From assembly GCA_020310875.1 (NCBI GenBank), contig CM035420.1, positions 189,440,380 to 189,504,379 on the forward strand: a DNA stretch of 64,000 bases, written 5' to 3'. The notes beneath the pieces were generated by a model, which saw only the letters and a list, made by a program, of their open reading frames with translations, ran no database searches and was not told where the DNA came from. Shown here in pieces: positions 1 through 8,963 of the stretch. Within the stretch, counting starts at the first letter, position 1. Every line of letters starts with the position of its first letter. This stretch comes from Ceratopteris richardii. Its lineage: Eukaryota; Streptophyta; Polypodiopsida; Polypodiales; Pteridaceae. The translations under genes and the position numbers were made by a program.

Positions 1-3000
1 CCCCGAAGAGTCCGACCATTCACACTACGGCTTCCAAGACGCAGCACCGATGGTTCCACTTTGCTATTTCCTCCTATCCCAACGGATCTCGAATTTCCTA
101 GTGGTGCAGCTTTGGAAGAACTCACTAATGAAGACTTCGAACAACTACTACAAGATGTCGAGCTGGAGACAGCAGAGGCACAACAAGTGGAAAATGTACA
201 AACGCAGGCCACAACCTCCCAAGCCCCCGTCACCCCTGTTGAAGTGGAGGAAGAAGATGACGGAGATGAGGAGCAGGAGGATGATGAGGAGGAATATGAT
301 CAAGAGCAACAAGAGGAGCAACAAGAGGTGCCAGAACTTGTAGGTGCACCTGCATACACAGCTCAACTAAGAAGGCTATACGACACTATCAAAGCAGTAC
401 AAGAAAGGCATCAGCTCTCTCTGGTATCAGGCCAAGCTTTGATGCAAGAAATGCTATCAGATGAAGGAGTGGACCAACATTTCATTGACACCCTCAAATT
501 AGTGTCAGACTCTTTAGGAGTTCCAGAGGCCGTCCACACCGCAGTCCGCCAGTCCGTAAGGTATGACAAACGCAGAGTGGACACGTTACCACGAGCAGGT
601 AAGACTATCAGGATACCCGTCACAGAACCAGAAGTACCTATTGAGACCACAGCCACTCCCACAACCACCACTGACCTCTCCGCTGAAACCTTCGTTCAGA
701 CATCACCCATCTCACCCCAGCGTCCTCCATCACCACCTTCTCCGCCCCCGCCACCACCTCCCACCTTGGAAGAAACGACAGTCATCACCTCTACCTCCAC
801 TTATAATCCATCCTCATTCAAATCATTCTCATTTCGAGAACCCACCTCACAAGACACCCTCTTCTCCTTCGTCACCAATCCCTTGTACACTTCGTCCCAT
901 CTATCCGCTGAACCCATGACTGGCCATCCCATAATTACCAGCGTAGTTGGAAACCCAGCACCCACGGAAGGAACCCTGTGTTTCCCGACCTATCCCCCAA
1001 TACGAGTACCTCCATTCCATAACCCTCACTTCCCAGCTGGCCCCTACACCTCTTTCAACCGGACCTCACCACCCCAATACCCGTCCTTTGTGGAACAGTT
1101 CTTCCGCTCTCCCATGTTTCAAAGGCACCTTCCTCCGATGTTCGCAACGACATCAATTTACACGGACACCACACTCACTTCACCTACCATACCCACCTAT
1201 ATGGTAGCCCCTGCACACACCACCTTGTCTGACCCAATGGACATTTCACCAACCACAGCACCTCTCCCCACGATTTCCCCACCTTCCCCTCCCTTGCCCC
1301 CCACCTCACCACTCACATCATTGGCACACTCAGCATTCACTACCCCCCTTCCCAATCCCACCTCCTCTGCATTTCAAACTTTTCCCCTTGCATCTCATAA
1401 TGTAAATAGCACGTTCGACACATTACTTCGGTGTGCAAATCAGCTACAACAAGACTTCCATCAATTGGAAGAACGCAATGCTGCCCTCCAGGCGGAATCT
1501 CAACGTTTCCAAGCTAGAGTCACCACTCTTGAAGCTGACTACCTGACGCTCCTAGACGAGCATACCACACTACAGCAGGCTCACTCCGAATTGGAATCAA
1601 AGGCATCAACTGTAGATGACCAAGCAGTTAAGGAGCTAGAAACAGTGCTTCAAGCGCAAATGATATCTAATGCTACGCTCAGACGCAACATTGGGCTATT
1701 AAGAAAGCATATGGCCGCAGCACTAGAGGAAAACAAACGACTTCAACAACAAAATCAGGACAACTTTGAAGCGGCTATGGAAGGAACCGTAGGAGCGACC
1801 ATTAGCCCCACCCGATATAGAGCAGTTCCATCAGAAGACATCCGCATCCTACTTGAGGAGCATGCAAATTTCCTGGAGTCATATGAAAAACTAGAGACTG
1901 AATGTGCCGATCTAAAGAAACAGTTAGCCAGTGTACATCCTGCTCAACAGGAGCCGGTAATCTTGCAACAATCTACAGAAGAAATGGAGACCCTTCGGAA
2001 ACAGGTGGCAGAACTACAAGCATGCCTCCTACCATATGAACGACCCCCCTCGCCCATTGAAGAACCAGAACCTGACACAGTAGTGGAAATCCCCGTCGAG
2101 GACAGCTACGAAGAGCCATACGAGCCTATGCCGACGCCTGGTGGTCGAACTACAGAAGAAGGACAAGACACGTTAGAAATTCAAGTTCCCGATTGGGTCA
2201 GAAGGGTCGAGAAAGTGGGTAAGACACATGATGATCGTGTGGCCGTGCAAATGCAATCTCTCACGAATCTGGAAGAAACGGTCCTTCGGTCTTCCTACTT
2301 TCAACAATTATCCCATCAACGGTTAATCACAACATCAGAATTGCAATACATGCCTTATTTTGTCTTACTACATGATTATAATGCAGAAGTCAAAAGACAT
2401 ACAGGGAAGGAGCCCACATTCGCTACTCAATTTGAGATAGGAGATTTACCGACCGATGCACGCGCTGGCTCGATTTTCCAACCTAATTGGCGTGCACGTT
2501 TACTCACCGATTACCCAGAGATGATGAGTACCTGGGCTACCATGCCACTCTATATCAAGTATAATCCATGCTATTGTCCAGTGGTACGTCGCAGATCCTG
2601 GCAAGCATTTGCAATCAAGGTACGCAACAATAAAGAGTGCTCCGCTTGGGTTAACTACCCGTATTTTGCTCCCCCTCGAGGACCTCCAACCGTAGCCTAC
2701 ATGATATCAACCATTCGGCACTGGTCCGCACGCCTAAACAATGTACCTGATATCGCAGCGAAAATGTGTATGAAGATATTTGAGCTCATGACCATTGTCT
2801 TCAAAACCTTTCGGAATGTCCAAGCTCCATACATCTCCGCTCCTGGATTCGCTCAAGGCAACAAGGATTTAGTCTACGACATGAGCCAAACCCCCTCGGT
2901 CACTGTTATCTTTGCTTGGCATGCACGAATCAAGTACTTGCCCGCATGCTTCAAGCAAACATTTGAGGAAATGTTCTCTACGGGCTTCTGGGAATACAAT

Positions 3001-3402
3001 TCCGAAATTTTCATTCCCAGACCCACACATTTGCTACATCTATTTGCAGTAGAACAAGCGATCCATGCAGATCAGTTACGTCTGCCACATCCGGATGTTC
3101 CAGGACCAATCGATTGGGATCGTATGATGACAGATTTGGCCAGAGGACTACGCTTACAAGAACATCAGCTTGCCACTCAGGTTGTGGAATATTACATCCA
3201 ACACCCCCAGCAACAAGGGTCTGTCAGGGACGACAGACGCGAGAGAGGGGGGGGTGTTGAGAGCAGTATGGGCACCCAAGGACTGACTAGACAAGGAAGC
3301 CAGGGAACCCAAGGATTGACGAGACAAGGAAGCCAACGGAGAGAGTCAGAACAAGGTGAAGGAGTAAGTAGACAAAGCAGTCGACGCAAATCTGGCAGAT
3401 AG
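1..3402 (+). CDS. Accessory ORF (aORF) of E1, 5' partial; acidic, Pro/Thr-rich, coiled-coil protein
   Basis: Function is unknown. The frame is open from base 1, so the true start lies outside the window and at least 1133 residues are visible. In order: a Glu/Asp-rich tract (about 240-330), a Pro/Thr/Ser-rich tract (about 640-1390), a heptad-rich coiled coil (about 1410-2040), a second acidic patch, and a C-terminal region (about 2170-3110) with many Trp, Tyr and Phe. That last region is shared with E3: RRRSW, W-x-NYP, a PP-rich turn, M-x(5)-W-x-AR, and FEE-x(3)-TGF followed by SEIF. I see no signal peptide or membrane segment, so it does not look like an envelope. The end passes through the polypurine tract (encoding RERGGG) into the LTR, where an 11-residue GTQGLTRQGSQ repeat is encoded. 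The position after pol is inferred from E3. A structural or nucleic-acid-binding role is possible but unproven. Confidence 0.75.
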   Translation, partial: PRRVRPFTLRLPRRSTDGSTLLFPPIPTDLEFPSGAALEELTNEDFEQLLQDVELETAEAQQVENVQTQATTSQAPVTPVEVEEEDDGDEEQEDDEEEYDQEQQEEQQEVPELVGAPAYTAQLRRLYDTIKAVQERHQLSLVSGQALMQEMLSDEGVDQHFIDTLKLVSDSLGVPEAVHTAVRQSVRYDKRRVDTLPRAGKTIRIPVTEPEVPIETTATPTTTTDLSAETFVQTSPISPQRPPSPPSPPPPPPPTLEETTVITSTSTYNPSSFKSFSFREPTSQDTLFSFVTNPLYTSSHLSAEPMTGHPIITSVVGNPAPTEGTLCFPTYPPIRVPPFHNPHFPAGPYTSFNRTSPPQYPSFVEQFFRSPMFQRHLPPMFATTSIYTDTTLTSPTIPTYMVAPAHTTLSDPMDISPTTAPLPTISPPSPPLPPTSPLTSLAHSAFTTPLPNPTSSAFQTFPLASHNVNSTFDTLLRCANQLQQDFHQLEERNAALQAESQRFQARVTTLEADYLTLLDEHTTLQQAHSELESKASTVDDQAVKELETVLQAQMISNATLRRNIGLLRKHMAAALEENKRLQQQNQDNFEAAMEGTVGATISPTRYRAVPSEDIRILLEEHANFLESYEKLETECADLKKQLASVHPAQQEPVILQQSTEEMETLRKQVAELQACLLPYERPPSPIEEPEPDTVVEIPVEDSYEEPYEPMPTPGGRTTEEGQDTLEIQVPDWVRRVEKVGKTHDDRVAVQMQSLTNLEETVLRSSYFQQLSHQRLITTSELQYMPYFVLLHDYNAEVKRHTGKEPTFATQFEIGDLPTDARAGSIFQPNWRARLLTDYPEMMSTWATMPLYIKYNPCYCPVVRRRSWQAFAIKVRNNKECSAWVNYPYFAPPRGPPTVAYMISTIRHWSARLNNVPDIAAKMCMKIFELMTIVFKTFRNVQAPYISAPGFAQGNKDLVYDMSQTPSVTVIFAWHARIKYLPACFKQTFEEMFSTGFWEYNSEIFIPRPTHLLHLFAVEQAIHADQLRLPHPDVPGPIDWDRMMTDLARGLRLQEHQLATQVVEYYIQHPQQQGSVRDDRRERGGGVESSMGTQGLTRQGSQGTQGLTRQGSQRRESEQGEGVSRQSSRRKSGR
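3238..3254 (+). promoter_or_regulatory. Polypurine tract (PPT) of E1
   Basis: A purine run ending in eight G residues directly precedes the LTR start TGTTGAGAGC. This is the expected primer site for plus-strand DNA synthesis. Just upstream is GTCAGGGACGACAGA, also found before the PPTs at 24975 and about 57601. The tract is translated as part of the aORF. Confidence 0.75.
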
Positions 3403-3887
3403 GCCCTTCAATTTTTCCAATCTACATCTTTTAACAGTGATTCTTATCACTAACAATCATTGTAAATACCATTTCATATTTTTGTAGCCCCATTTTGTGC
3501 AAGCCAAGGAGTCCTTGAGCTTGAGGAGCCTTAGAAGTACCTACATATCAATTTTCGTATTTTTTAGACTCCGTTTGAGCCTTCAAATTGGCCCTGGAAC
3601 CTAATTTTTAACTAGGCCGGACACTAGGTCTGGACAGGGCCAAAAGCTAGTCAAAAACTATAAAAAGAGCTAGAGAGCTCATTTTTGAGGTTAGATTGTA
3701 ATTGAAACGAACTTGTAAGAGCATTTTGAAAGTAATCTAAAAAGCTCCATTGATTCTCACTCTTTGTCTTGCCTTGTGTGCGCGTGTGTGTGTATGTGTG
3801 TGCATGCTTGTGTGCTTCTCACTCACGCACTTGTGCCGCCACTTGCTCGAGGTCTTCATACCATCCTCACGTCTTCCCGGATTGACA
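3255..3887 (+). repeat. 3' LTR of E1
   Basis: The LTR starts TGTTGAGAGC right after the PPT. The first 148 bases are still coding for the aORF end and contain an imperfect repeat of the GTQGLTRQGSQ codons. A TATAAAA box lies at 3659-3665. A GT-rich microsatellite lies at about 3777-3812. The 3' end at CA (3887) is inferred from the return of E2 integrase sequence soon after; no partner LTR is visible to confirm it. Confidence 0.6.
3659..3665 (+). promoter_or_regulatory. TATA box in E1 LTR
   Basis: TATAAAA about 400 bases into the LTR, the only good TATA match there and at a plausible U3 position. Confidence 0.45.
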
Positions 3888-3892
3888 TTAAA

Positions 3893-4595
3893 GGAGGTGC
3901 TACTCATCATTGAGCTACATGAAGTCATTGAAAATCTTCTTCAAGAATTCTTGATAGTACATAAGAAGTCTGCCCCTTATCACCCACAAGCTAACGAGAA
4001 AGTCGAGAGCACAAATAAGATTCTATGCAATGTATTGACAAAACTAGTGAATAATAAATGCTCTGATTGGGACAAATAGTTGCACCATGCTGTTTGGGCA
4101 TACAGAGTTGCCTATAAAACGGTACTCCAAGCCACACCCTTTCATATGGTCCTTGGCCAGAATGCAGTGCTTCCATTAGACTTCTTGATACCTACACTAA
4201 GGGTAGCACATGAGCATGAGTGCACAGGCCATGAGCTTTCCTCTAGAATCTTTGACCTTGAGCGATTAGGAGAAACAAGACTGAGGGCTGCCGCAGGGAT
4301 ATATGCAGCTAAGAAACGACAGAAAGCCTACTTTGATGCCCATGTGAAAGATAAGGGTTTGAAGGCATGAGACCTAGTCCTAGTCTACACATTGAAACAA
4401 CATGCAAGAAAGCTAGAAAAGCGTGGCTATGGACCTATGGTCATAAATAGGATCTCCACAAGTGGAGCAGTTCAATTAGCCACTCTAGAAGGATATGTTC
4501 TCCCTAGTTACATAAGTGGATGCAGAGTCAAACTATATCAAGAACCCCTCACTGAGGAGATGTTAAATCGACTCAATACTGCAAGAAACGTATAG
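3893..4595 (+). pseudogene. Integrase C-terminal part of E2 (broken)
   Basis: This is the end of a retroelement integrase, which inserts cDNA into the host genome. The reading begins just before the HKKSAPYHPQAN segment that carries the catalytic Glu region and continues through WAYRVAYK, the NAVLPLDF region and AAKKRQKAYFDAH. These match E3 (12850-13330) closely. A GPY/F-like tail follows (RGYGPMV, then a G-x-VQLATLEG-like strand, about 4418-4500); E3 has lost this part. In-frame stops lie at 4077-4079 (TAG, where E3 has CAA) and 4368-4370 (TGA). The first two catalytic Asp residues are absent because the left side is cut by E1. Confidence 0.75.
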
Positions 4596-5213
4596 AAGAG
4601 GAAAAGTGAATTCGAGAAGAGGCACAAGCAGAAGCATTGGAACGCATCTGAAGAATGAAATTGAGAAGGCAGGGTAGAGAAAAGTCTAGGACAGATGCCT
4701 ACGCAGATCACGGATATCATATGGCAATGTGTGAAATCTCAGGTGTCCGTTTGTAAAATAATTGATCGACGTCCGTTTGTAATCTTAGATATAGGACAAG
4801 GAAATAGTGCAAGAACTGTACGGGCATTGATTGATCTACGCAAAATAATTGATCGACGTCCGTTTGTAATCTTAGATATAGGACAAGGAAATAGTGCAAG
4901 AACTGTACGAGCATTGATTGACTCAGGAGCAGCCACTAGTGCGGTGAGACTCTCTTACTATCAAGAATTGAAATTAAAAGTCAATCCTATAGAAGCATAT
5001 CTCATAGGATTGGGAGGTGTGGAAACCCCTTGCATGGGTGAGGTGGAACTTCCACTATACATTCAAGATGTTTTCATGATAGTTAAAATGCTAGTGTGTG
5101 AAGACGAGGATCTCACTGAGCCTCTTATCTTGGGTCAAGACTGGATCTATGATCATGCAGTCAACCTAAACCTAAGAAGTGGACTTCTTCAGGTATGGGT
5201 AAATCAGAGTTGA
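4596..5213 (+). pseudogene. Post-integrase aspartic protease-like domain of E2
   Basis: A second retropepsin-like domain lies downstream of integrase. The core has ALIDSGA (Asp-Ser-Gly at 4920-4928), a glycine-rich loop LIGLGGVETPCMGEV, a VCEDEDL strand and LILGQDWI, the equivalent of the ILG motif near the end of retropepsins. E3 has the same domain at 13340-13879, so it is a family trait. A charged helical stretch (4596-4690) links it to integrase and is frameshifted here. An 87 bp in-frame tandem duplication (4755-4841 and 4842-4928) repeats 29 residues ahead of the active site; the first copy reads ALIDLRK and lacks Ser-Gly. It may be a true second protease or an inactive fold used for binding. 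Confidence 0.65.
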
Positions 5214-5636
5214 ATTACAGTCGAATTAGATAATGGAGCACTCAAGGAACTAGGAAAGGCACACACTCCTGGTCCTTCCAGGAGTACACATGAAGATGAC
5301 CATGCTATTCTTGTCCAAAATTATGTGATGCAGAGGGATGATTATCTCAACAAAGAAGTTGAGGATACGATGGAACTCCCTTCTTTTCCAAAGACCATCG
5401 AGATGCAGCAACCAGAGGCAGAAAAAATGCAGCAGAAGCAGACTACCTACACTCAAAGCCAAAAGAAAGTACGAAGCAAGGTTTCCCAGCCACCAAAACA
5501 AATGTGGGTGCGAAAATGTGAGCATCCTATTGCGGTCAAGCCACAACAACTGGCTCAACGTCCTATTAGTGACCGACGATGCGACAATAATAAGAAGTTT
5601 TTCCAAAATTCTTATGCGAAAGTGAAGTCTATCTAG
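5214..5636 (+). pseudogene. Linker region of E2 polyprotein, Gln/Lys-rich
   Basis: After the TGA at 5211-5213 the same frame stays open to the TAG at 5634-5636. The product is rich in Gln, Lys and Arg, with no recognised domain. E3 has a similar charged stretch after its protease-like domain (13880-14203), also in frame behind a TGA. A short reading frame at 5652-5834 with KIWEPKACL resembles the E3 sequence just before 14320. Probably a fast-evolving linker between the second protease-like domain and the aORF. Confidence 0.4.
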
Positions 5637-6205
5637 GTACCCAAGAAGTCGATGAAGGCTGACCCACAATCAAGAAAAATTTGGGAGCCTAAGGCTTGCT
5701 TGCGGGCTCAAATAGCTACACACAAATCACACCAAGTACAACATGGCTCACTCACTCAAATAGCTGATACTCACTCTTATTTAACATGCACGAACACATA
5801 TTTGCCCCTGCGCACGAGCAGACTCACTTGTTAATGGGTCCCTAAAAAGCCTCATTTCCAAGCAGACACTATCATGAAGCCCTCCAGAGTCTCCACAGAA
5901 CCAAAACCGAAGGCCATCTAGTGTGTTTGGTTGCCCAAAGCTTGTAATAAACCCCCTGACCCCCACTTGTAAATCCACCCCCACCTACTAACTGCATCAT
6001 TCGCACACTGCATCTTTCCATTTAGCTTTTAGGAAAATTCATCCACTAACTACACCCACAATCATCGAGCACTCACTGACTAACTAACTTATCGCTTAAA
6101 ACTCATGTTAATGTTTTAACGGGGACACATGACCACTTGGTGTCCATTTGCAATGTTAACATTCATTTGTATATTCTCACAGAACCGGTGACCAGTCCCT
6201 TCAAT
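5637..6205 (+). other. Spacer between E2 linker and aORF, with possible 3' splice site
   Basis: No domain is recognised. The last 60 bases hold a branch-point-like ATGTTAATG and a pyrimidine-rich stretch ending in TATTCTCACAG at about 6182, 24 bases before the aORF ATG. This could be a 3' splice acceptor for a subgenomic aORF mRNA. E3 shows TTGTTTTCTTTCAG at about 20687-20700 ahead of its aORF. Splicing is inference only. Confidence 0.3.
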
Positions 6206-7240
6206 ATGGTCGAGGCTACAGGGACTAGCTCCCAGGTAGGCACCAGCCCTCAGATCGTGGATATTGAAAGTCTCCCCATTGAGGAAAAGGAAAGACCCCT
6301 GGCATTGAGAGCATTACATGCCATACCTGTTCAGAATCCTCCCCAGGGGCACACATCACCAGTAAGCAAAAACTCACATTGGTTCAGTGATGTGGCAGGT
6401 CCTCTTGGAGAAGGCTCTTATTTATGGGAGGCAGAAATAGAGTTCAACAGACGCTGGGGCCCGTATCATTTCTTTACTAGAGAATTTGAGAGGCTTCAAA
6501 ACAATGAAGGTTTGAAACCGATATGGAAGAAGGCGGGACTATATGATTACTTCAAAGCCCAGTTACCGAAGCTGGACTTTCTAAGGTGTTCTTACTTGAT
6601 TCGCACCCTCACTCCCAGTAAAGAGAAAAAGGGATATAGCACCTTTGTCCTACCATCCCTTACAAGAGGTAATGAACTGAAGCGTTTCAAATTGACGAAC
6701 AATTTGGTAAGGGAAGCTCTCGATATGAAGGGTATGCATATCCCCATAGAGAAAGAGACCATGGTCCCAGACAACATGAAGAAGATGGTGGCAATGACAC
6801 CAACTATTGCTATTCACCTTCGAATGTGCATGCAACATCTTGCGTTCCCTGCTCAAGAGAGATTCACAATGCCACCCAAGAAGATATGGTTCAGTCTATA
6901 TTTGGCAGACGCCTTCAATTTGACAATCAACATGCCTCATTGGATTATTGACCAAATACACTTGGCGCATCAACGGTGGTATAAGAAGCAAAAGTCAGTA
7001 CTTTATGGATGCTGTGCTCTCACAAGGATTGTCTACCGATGCCGAAGATCTAGAAGTGTTAAATAATCAAGACACTATTTCTCAAGAATTTGAATCAAGA
7101 ATCTTTCAAGCCCAAGAATTCATTACAAGTGATATGGAGTATACATATTATAAAGATAACAAGGAGGTAAAGGACAAGGAGGAGTTCATGTTCAATGAAG
7201 GAGGTGCGCTTACTCAAGGCTCTCCATCAAAGATATTGGA
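6206..7240 (+). pseudogene. N-terminal aORF domain of E2 (broken)
   Basis: Function is unknown. The start is the ATG at 6206; an earlier ATG at 6137 lies inside the putative intron. The product matches the E3 aORF start (20847-21560): an HWF motif, KKAG-x(2)-x-YF followed by DF-x-RC-x(5,7)-TL-P, a helix LTNNLVREAL, and a later helix ending near the shared ALT-x(2)-Y segment. The frame closes at 7066 after a frameshift; another frame continues with charged residues to about 7240. The coiled-coil and C-terminal regions seen in E1 and E3 are missing. No membrane segment is visible. Confidence 0.5.
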
Positions 7241-7260
7241 AACAACACAACATACCACTA

Positions 7261-7350
7261 GAGGTAGCATGGATAGAGCAGCTTTCTCTCATCCCAACAT
7301 CGTGGGCTCGAATCCTATCTGCAACAACACGATAATATGTTTGTTTTTTT
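7261..7350 (+). repeat. tRNA-like sequence or short SINE
   Basis: An A-box-like TAGCATGGATAG (7265-7276) is followed about 29 bases later by a B-box-like GGCTCGAATCC (7305-7315) and by a T7 run (7344-7350) that could end Pol III transcription. Spacing fits a tRNA gene or tRNA-derived SINE head. The acceptor stem does not pair well, so it is not a working tRNA. Confidence 0.35.
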
Positions 7351-7380
7351 GATTGAGGAAAAGCCAAACACAAAAGGGGT

Positions 7381-8252
7381 TGTTGCAGAGCAAAGAAGCA
7401 CAAAAGAAGAGCCCCAAAATTTTCAAATTAATGGGCATGATTTTTCTTCTTCAAAGTCTTAGAGAATTCCCTCAAGCCTTGTAAATGCACTAGAGGAGTC
7501 CTCTAGATGCATAATCCCAACTCATTGTAATATAATTCTTGTAAATCAGTAGGAAATTCACCTTTTAGTTAATAAAGTGCCGGTCTCTTGTGTGAAAGGA
7601 CCATTTTTAGGGCACATGTATATAAGTCACTTTGTGACTCTTTGTAGAGACTTTTTGCTATTGTGAACAAGGAGAGCTTTGGAATCTTGAATTCGCCTCT
7701 TTCTAGCAGATTTCCATCTTCTGTTTGATCTTCTATGTGTGTGTAATGCTTGGAATGTGTGTGTAGGACTGTTGTCTACCCCTCCCCACTGTTTTTGAAA
7801 TACTGTAGTGTGTGTGTGAGATTGTAGGAGTTGTGGCGTGAGTGTGGGTACTTCCCACCATTCACTATTTTGGTCATAAATTTAAGCAGGGTTGTCAAAA
7901 CCGAGTGAAACTACTTCCAATAGATGCGTCTCATTGAGAGCTTCGAAATGAGTACCTATTGACTATATTCGGAGCTTGGATCTGAGAGAAATCCTTGATT
8001 TATTAAAAACTACTGTAAGAGGTATCGTGGCAGACACTTTCAGTCTTTCAGTGAGTTTGAGAGGTGGATTAGTCTTTTCTCATGCATATCAGCTGAACCA
8101 CTTCATTTTCCATCATGTGTGCACATGTCTTATAGGTCATTTGATCGGATTGACATATAAGCATGTGTCAATTTCCCACTATACGCACTTGTGTTGCAAA
8201 TGAGGTTTAGTCTCTTTGGCACAAGTCCTTGAGTCTTCTTGACTTAGGTACA
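7381..8252 (+). repeat. 5' LTR of E3
   Basis: Starts TGTTGCAGAG and ends GACTTAGGTACA, the last point shared with the LTR at 24989. A third copy of the family is at 57616. TATATAA lies at 7619-7625. A 12-base stretch present in the 3' LTR at about 25741 is missing here near 8132. Flanked on the left by E2 sequence and on the right by the PBS. Confidence 0.88.
7619..7625 (+). promoter_or_regulatory. TATA box in E3 5' LTR
   Basis: TATATAA within the conserved context CATGTATATAAGTCA. The same element is at 25227-25233 and 57866-57872 in the sister LTRs, which supports its role as the LTR promoter. Confidence 0.6.
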
Positions 8253-8260
8253 TACGTTTT

Positions 8261-8278
8261 TGGCACCGTTGCCGAGGA
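8261..8278 (+). promoter_or_regulatory. Primer binding site for tRNA-Asp (E3)
   Basis: TGGCACCGTTGCCGAGGA matches TGGCGCCGTTGCCGGGGA, the complement of the 3' end of plant tRNA-Asp including CCA, at 16 of 18 positions. It lies eight bases after the LTR. Athila-type plant gypsy elements are known to use this primer. Confidence 0.8.
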
Positions 8279-8334
8279 ACACTCAACCAAGGTGCCTTCG
8301 TGATGGTTATAGATCGAGTGTGATGAAATCGTAC

Positions 8335-8963
8335 ACCGGAAATTCAGAAAGAAGTGCCCATTCCACCACCTATTCAAGAAGTGGAGAAACCAGAATCCAT
8401 TTAGCTGACCCAAAATCCGAGGACGTAGACATGTGGCTGAAAGCTTACCAAGCTAGAAAATTAAGACTAGACCGAAAGTAGAACAACATGAAAAACTTTA
8501 CCCACAAGGAGAATTAGAAAAAGAAAGGCTTGCAATATGTCGAAAGCTTATAGAGGTTGCACAAGCTACCCTAGAAAAGACTATTCCAGCCCTACCAGAG
8601 ACGAGAATACCAGATAATCAATATAAAGAACACGTCGGAGCCTTGGATAAAGAACTTAGAGGGAAGGATGACAAGCATGAGCGAACTAGAACCCAGGATG
8701 AACCACTGTCAACCATACCTGACCTAGAGGCAGAATGGCCAAAGGATTCATGGAATAGAATCCGAGAAGAACAATGGAAGAAAAATGGAGTATCAAAGCC
8801 TTCTTTTGAGGAAATAGACGTGGAAATTTATCAACCAAACCCCAACCTGGAGGAAGTGTATGAGGAAGTATCGAGACTCGATAGAAATAGAGAAGAAACC
8901 CAGAGCTTTTCAACATTGCCTAATTACGTGGGAGAATACGAAAATGAATCTATGATAATATGA
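8335..8963 (+). pseudogene. C-terminal gag/linker remnant of E3
   Basis: Only the tail of the gag polyprotein remains. LADPKSEDVDMWLKAYQARK (8401-8460) equals LADPMPEELAMWIQAYKAR of E5 (about 62790-62840), and EWPKDSWNRI equals EWPKDLWARV. A frameshift lies near 8470 and a TGA at 8961-8963, probably from CGA. The leader, the capsid-like gag core and the zinc knuckles present in E5 are deleted between about 8306 and 8335. The same frame continues past the TGA into the protease. Confidence 0.7.

Larger units (their letters stand above)
1..3887 (+). mobile_element. Ty3/gypsy-type LTR element E1, 3' portion
   Basis: This is the 3' end of an LTR retrotransposon whose 5' part lies left of the window. 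It has, in order, a long uninterrupted accessory ORF, a polypurine tract and a 3' LTR starting TGTTGAGAGC. The assignment to a gypsy-type element rests on the aORF, whose C-terminal domain matches the aORF of E3 (about 23425-24400), an element with clear gypsy pol. The right end (3887) is set where the LTR can end in CA and homology to integrase of another element begins at about 3893. E1 therefore seems to sit inside the integrase gene of E2. Its coding frame is intact, unlike every relative in the window, so it is probably among the younger insertions. Confidence 0.7.
3888..7380 (+). mobile_element. Gypsy element E2, internal fragment
   Basis: E2 is colinear with E3: integrase end, post-integrase protease-like domain, basic linker, N-terminal aORF. 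Its 5' part is missing on the left, where E1 is inserted. Its C-terminal aORF is missing on the right, where the sequence passes through a tRNA-like patch to the LTR at 7381. The LTR at 7381 could be its own 3' LTR (a purine run AAAAGGGG precedes it) or only that of E3. Many stops show it is inactive. Confidence 0.65.

Noticed and set aside
3192..3389. Minus-strand frames over the end of the E1 aORF.
   Set aside because: They mirror the repeated codons of the plus-strand aORF; the plus frame continues over 3.4 kb and has homology in E3.
1..3402. aORF as an envelope protein.
   Set aside because: No signal peptide, membrane segment or cleavage site is visible in the available part; it is acidic, Pro-rich and coiled-coil. 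The missing N terminus leaves some doubt.
3777..3812. GT-rich run as a Z-DNA or regulatory element.
   Set aside because: A short imperfect microsatellite in an LTR; nothing else supports a function.
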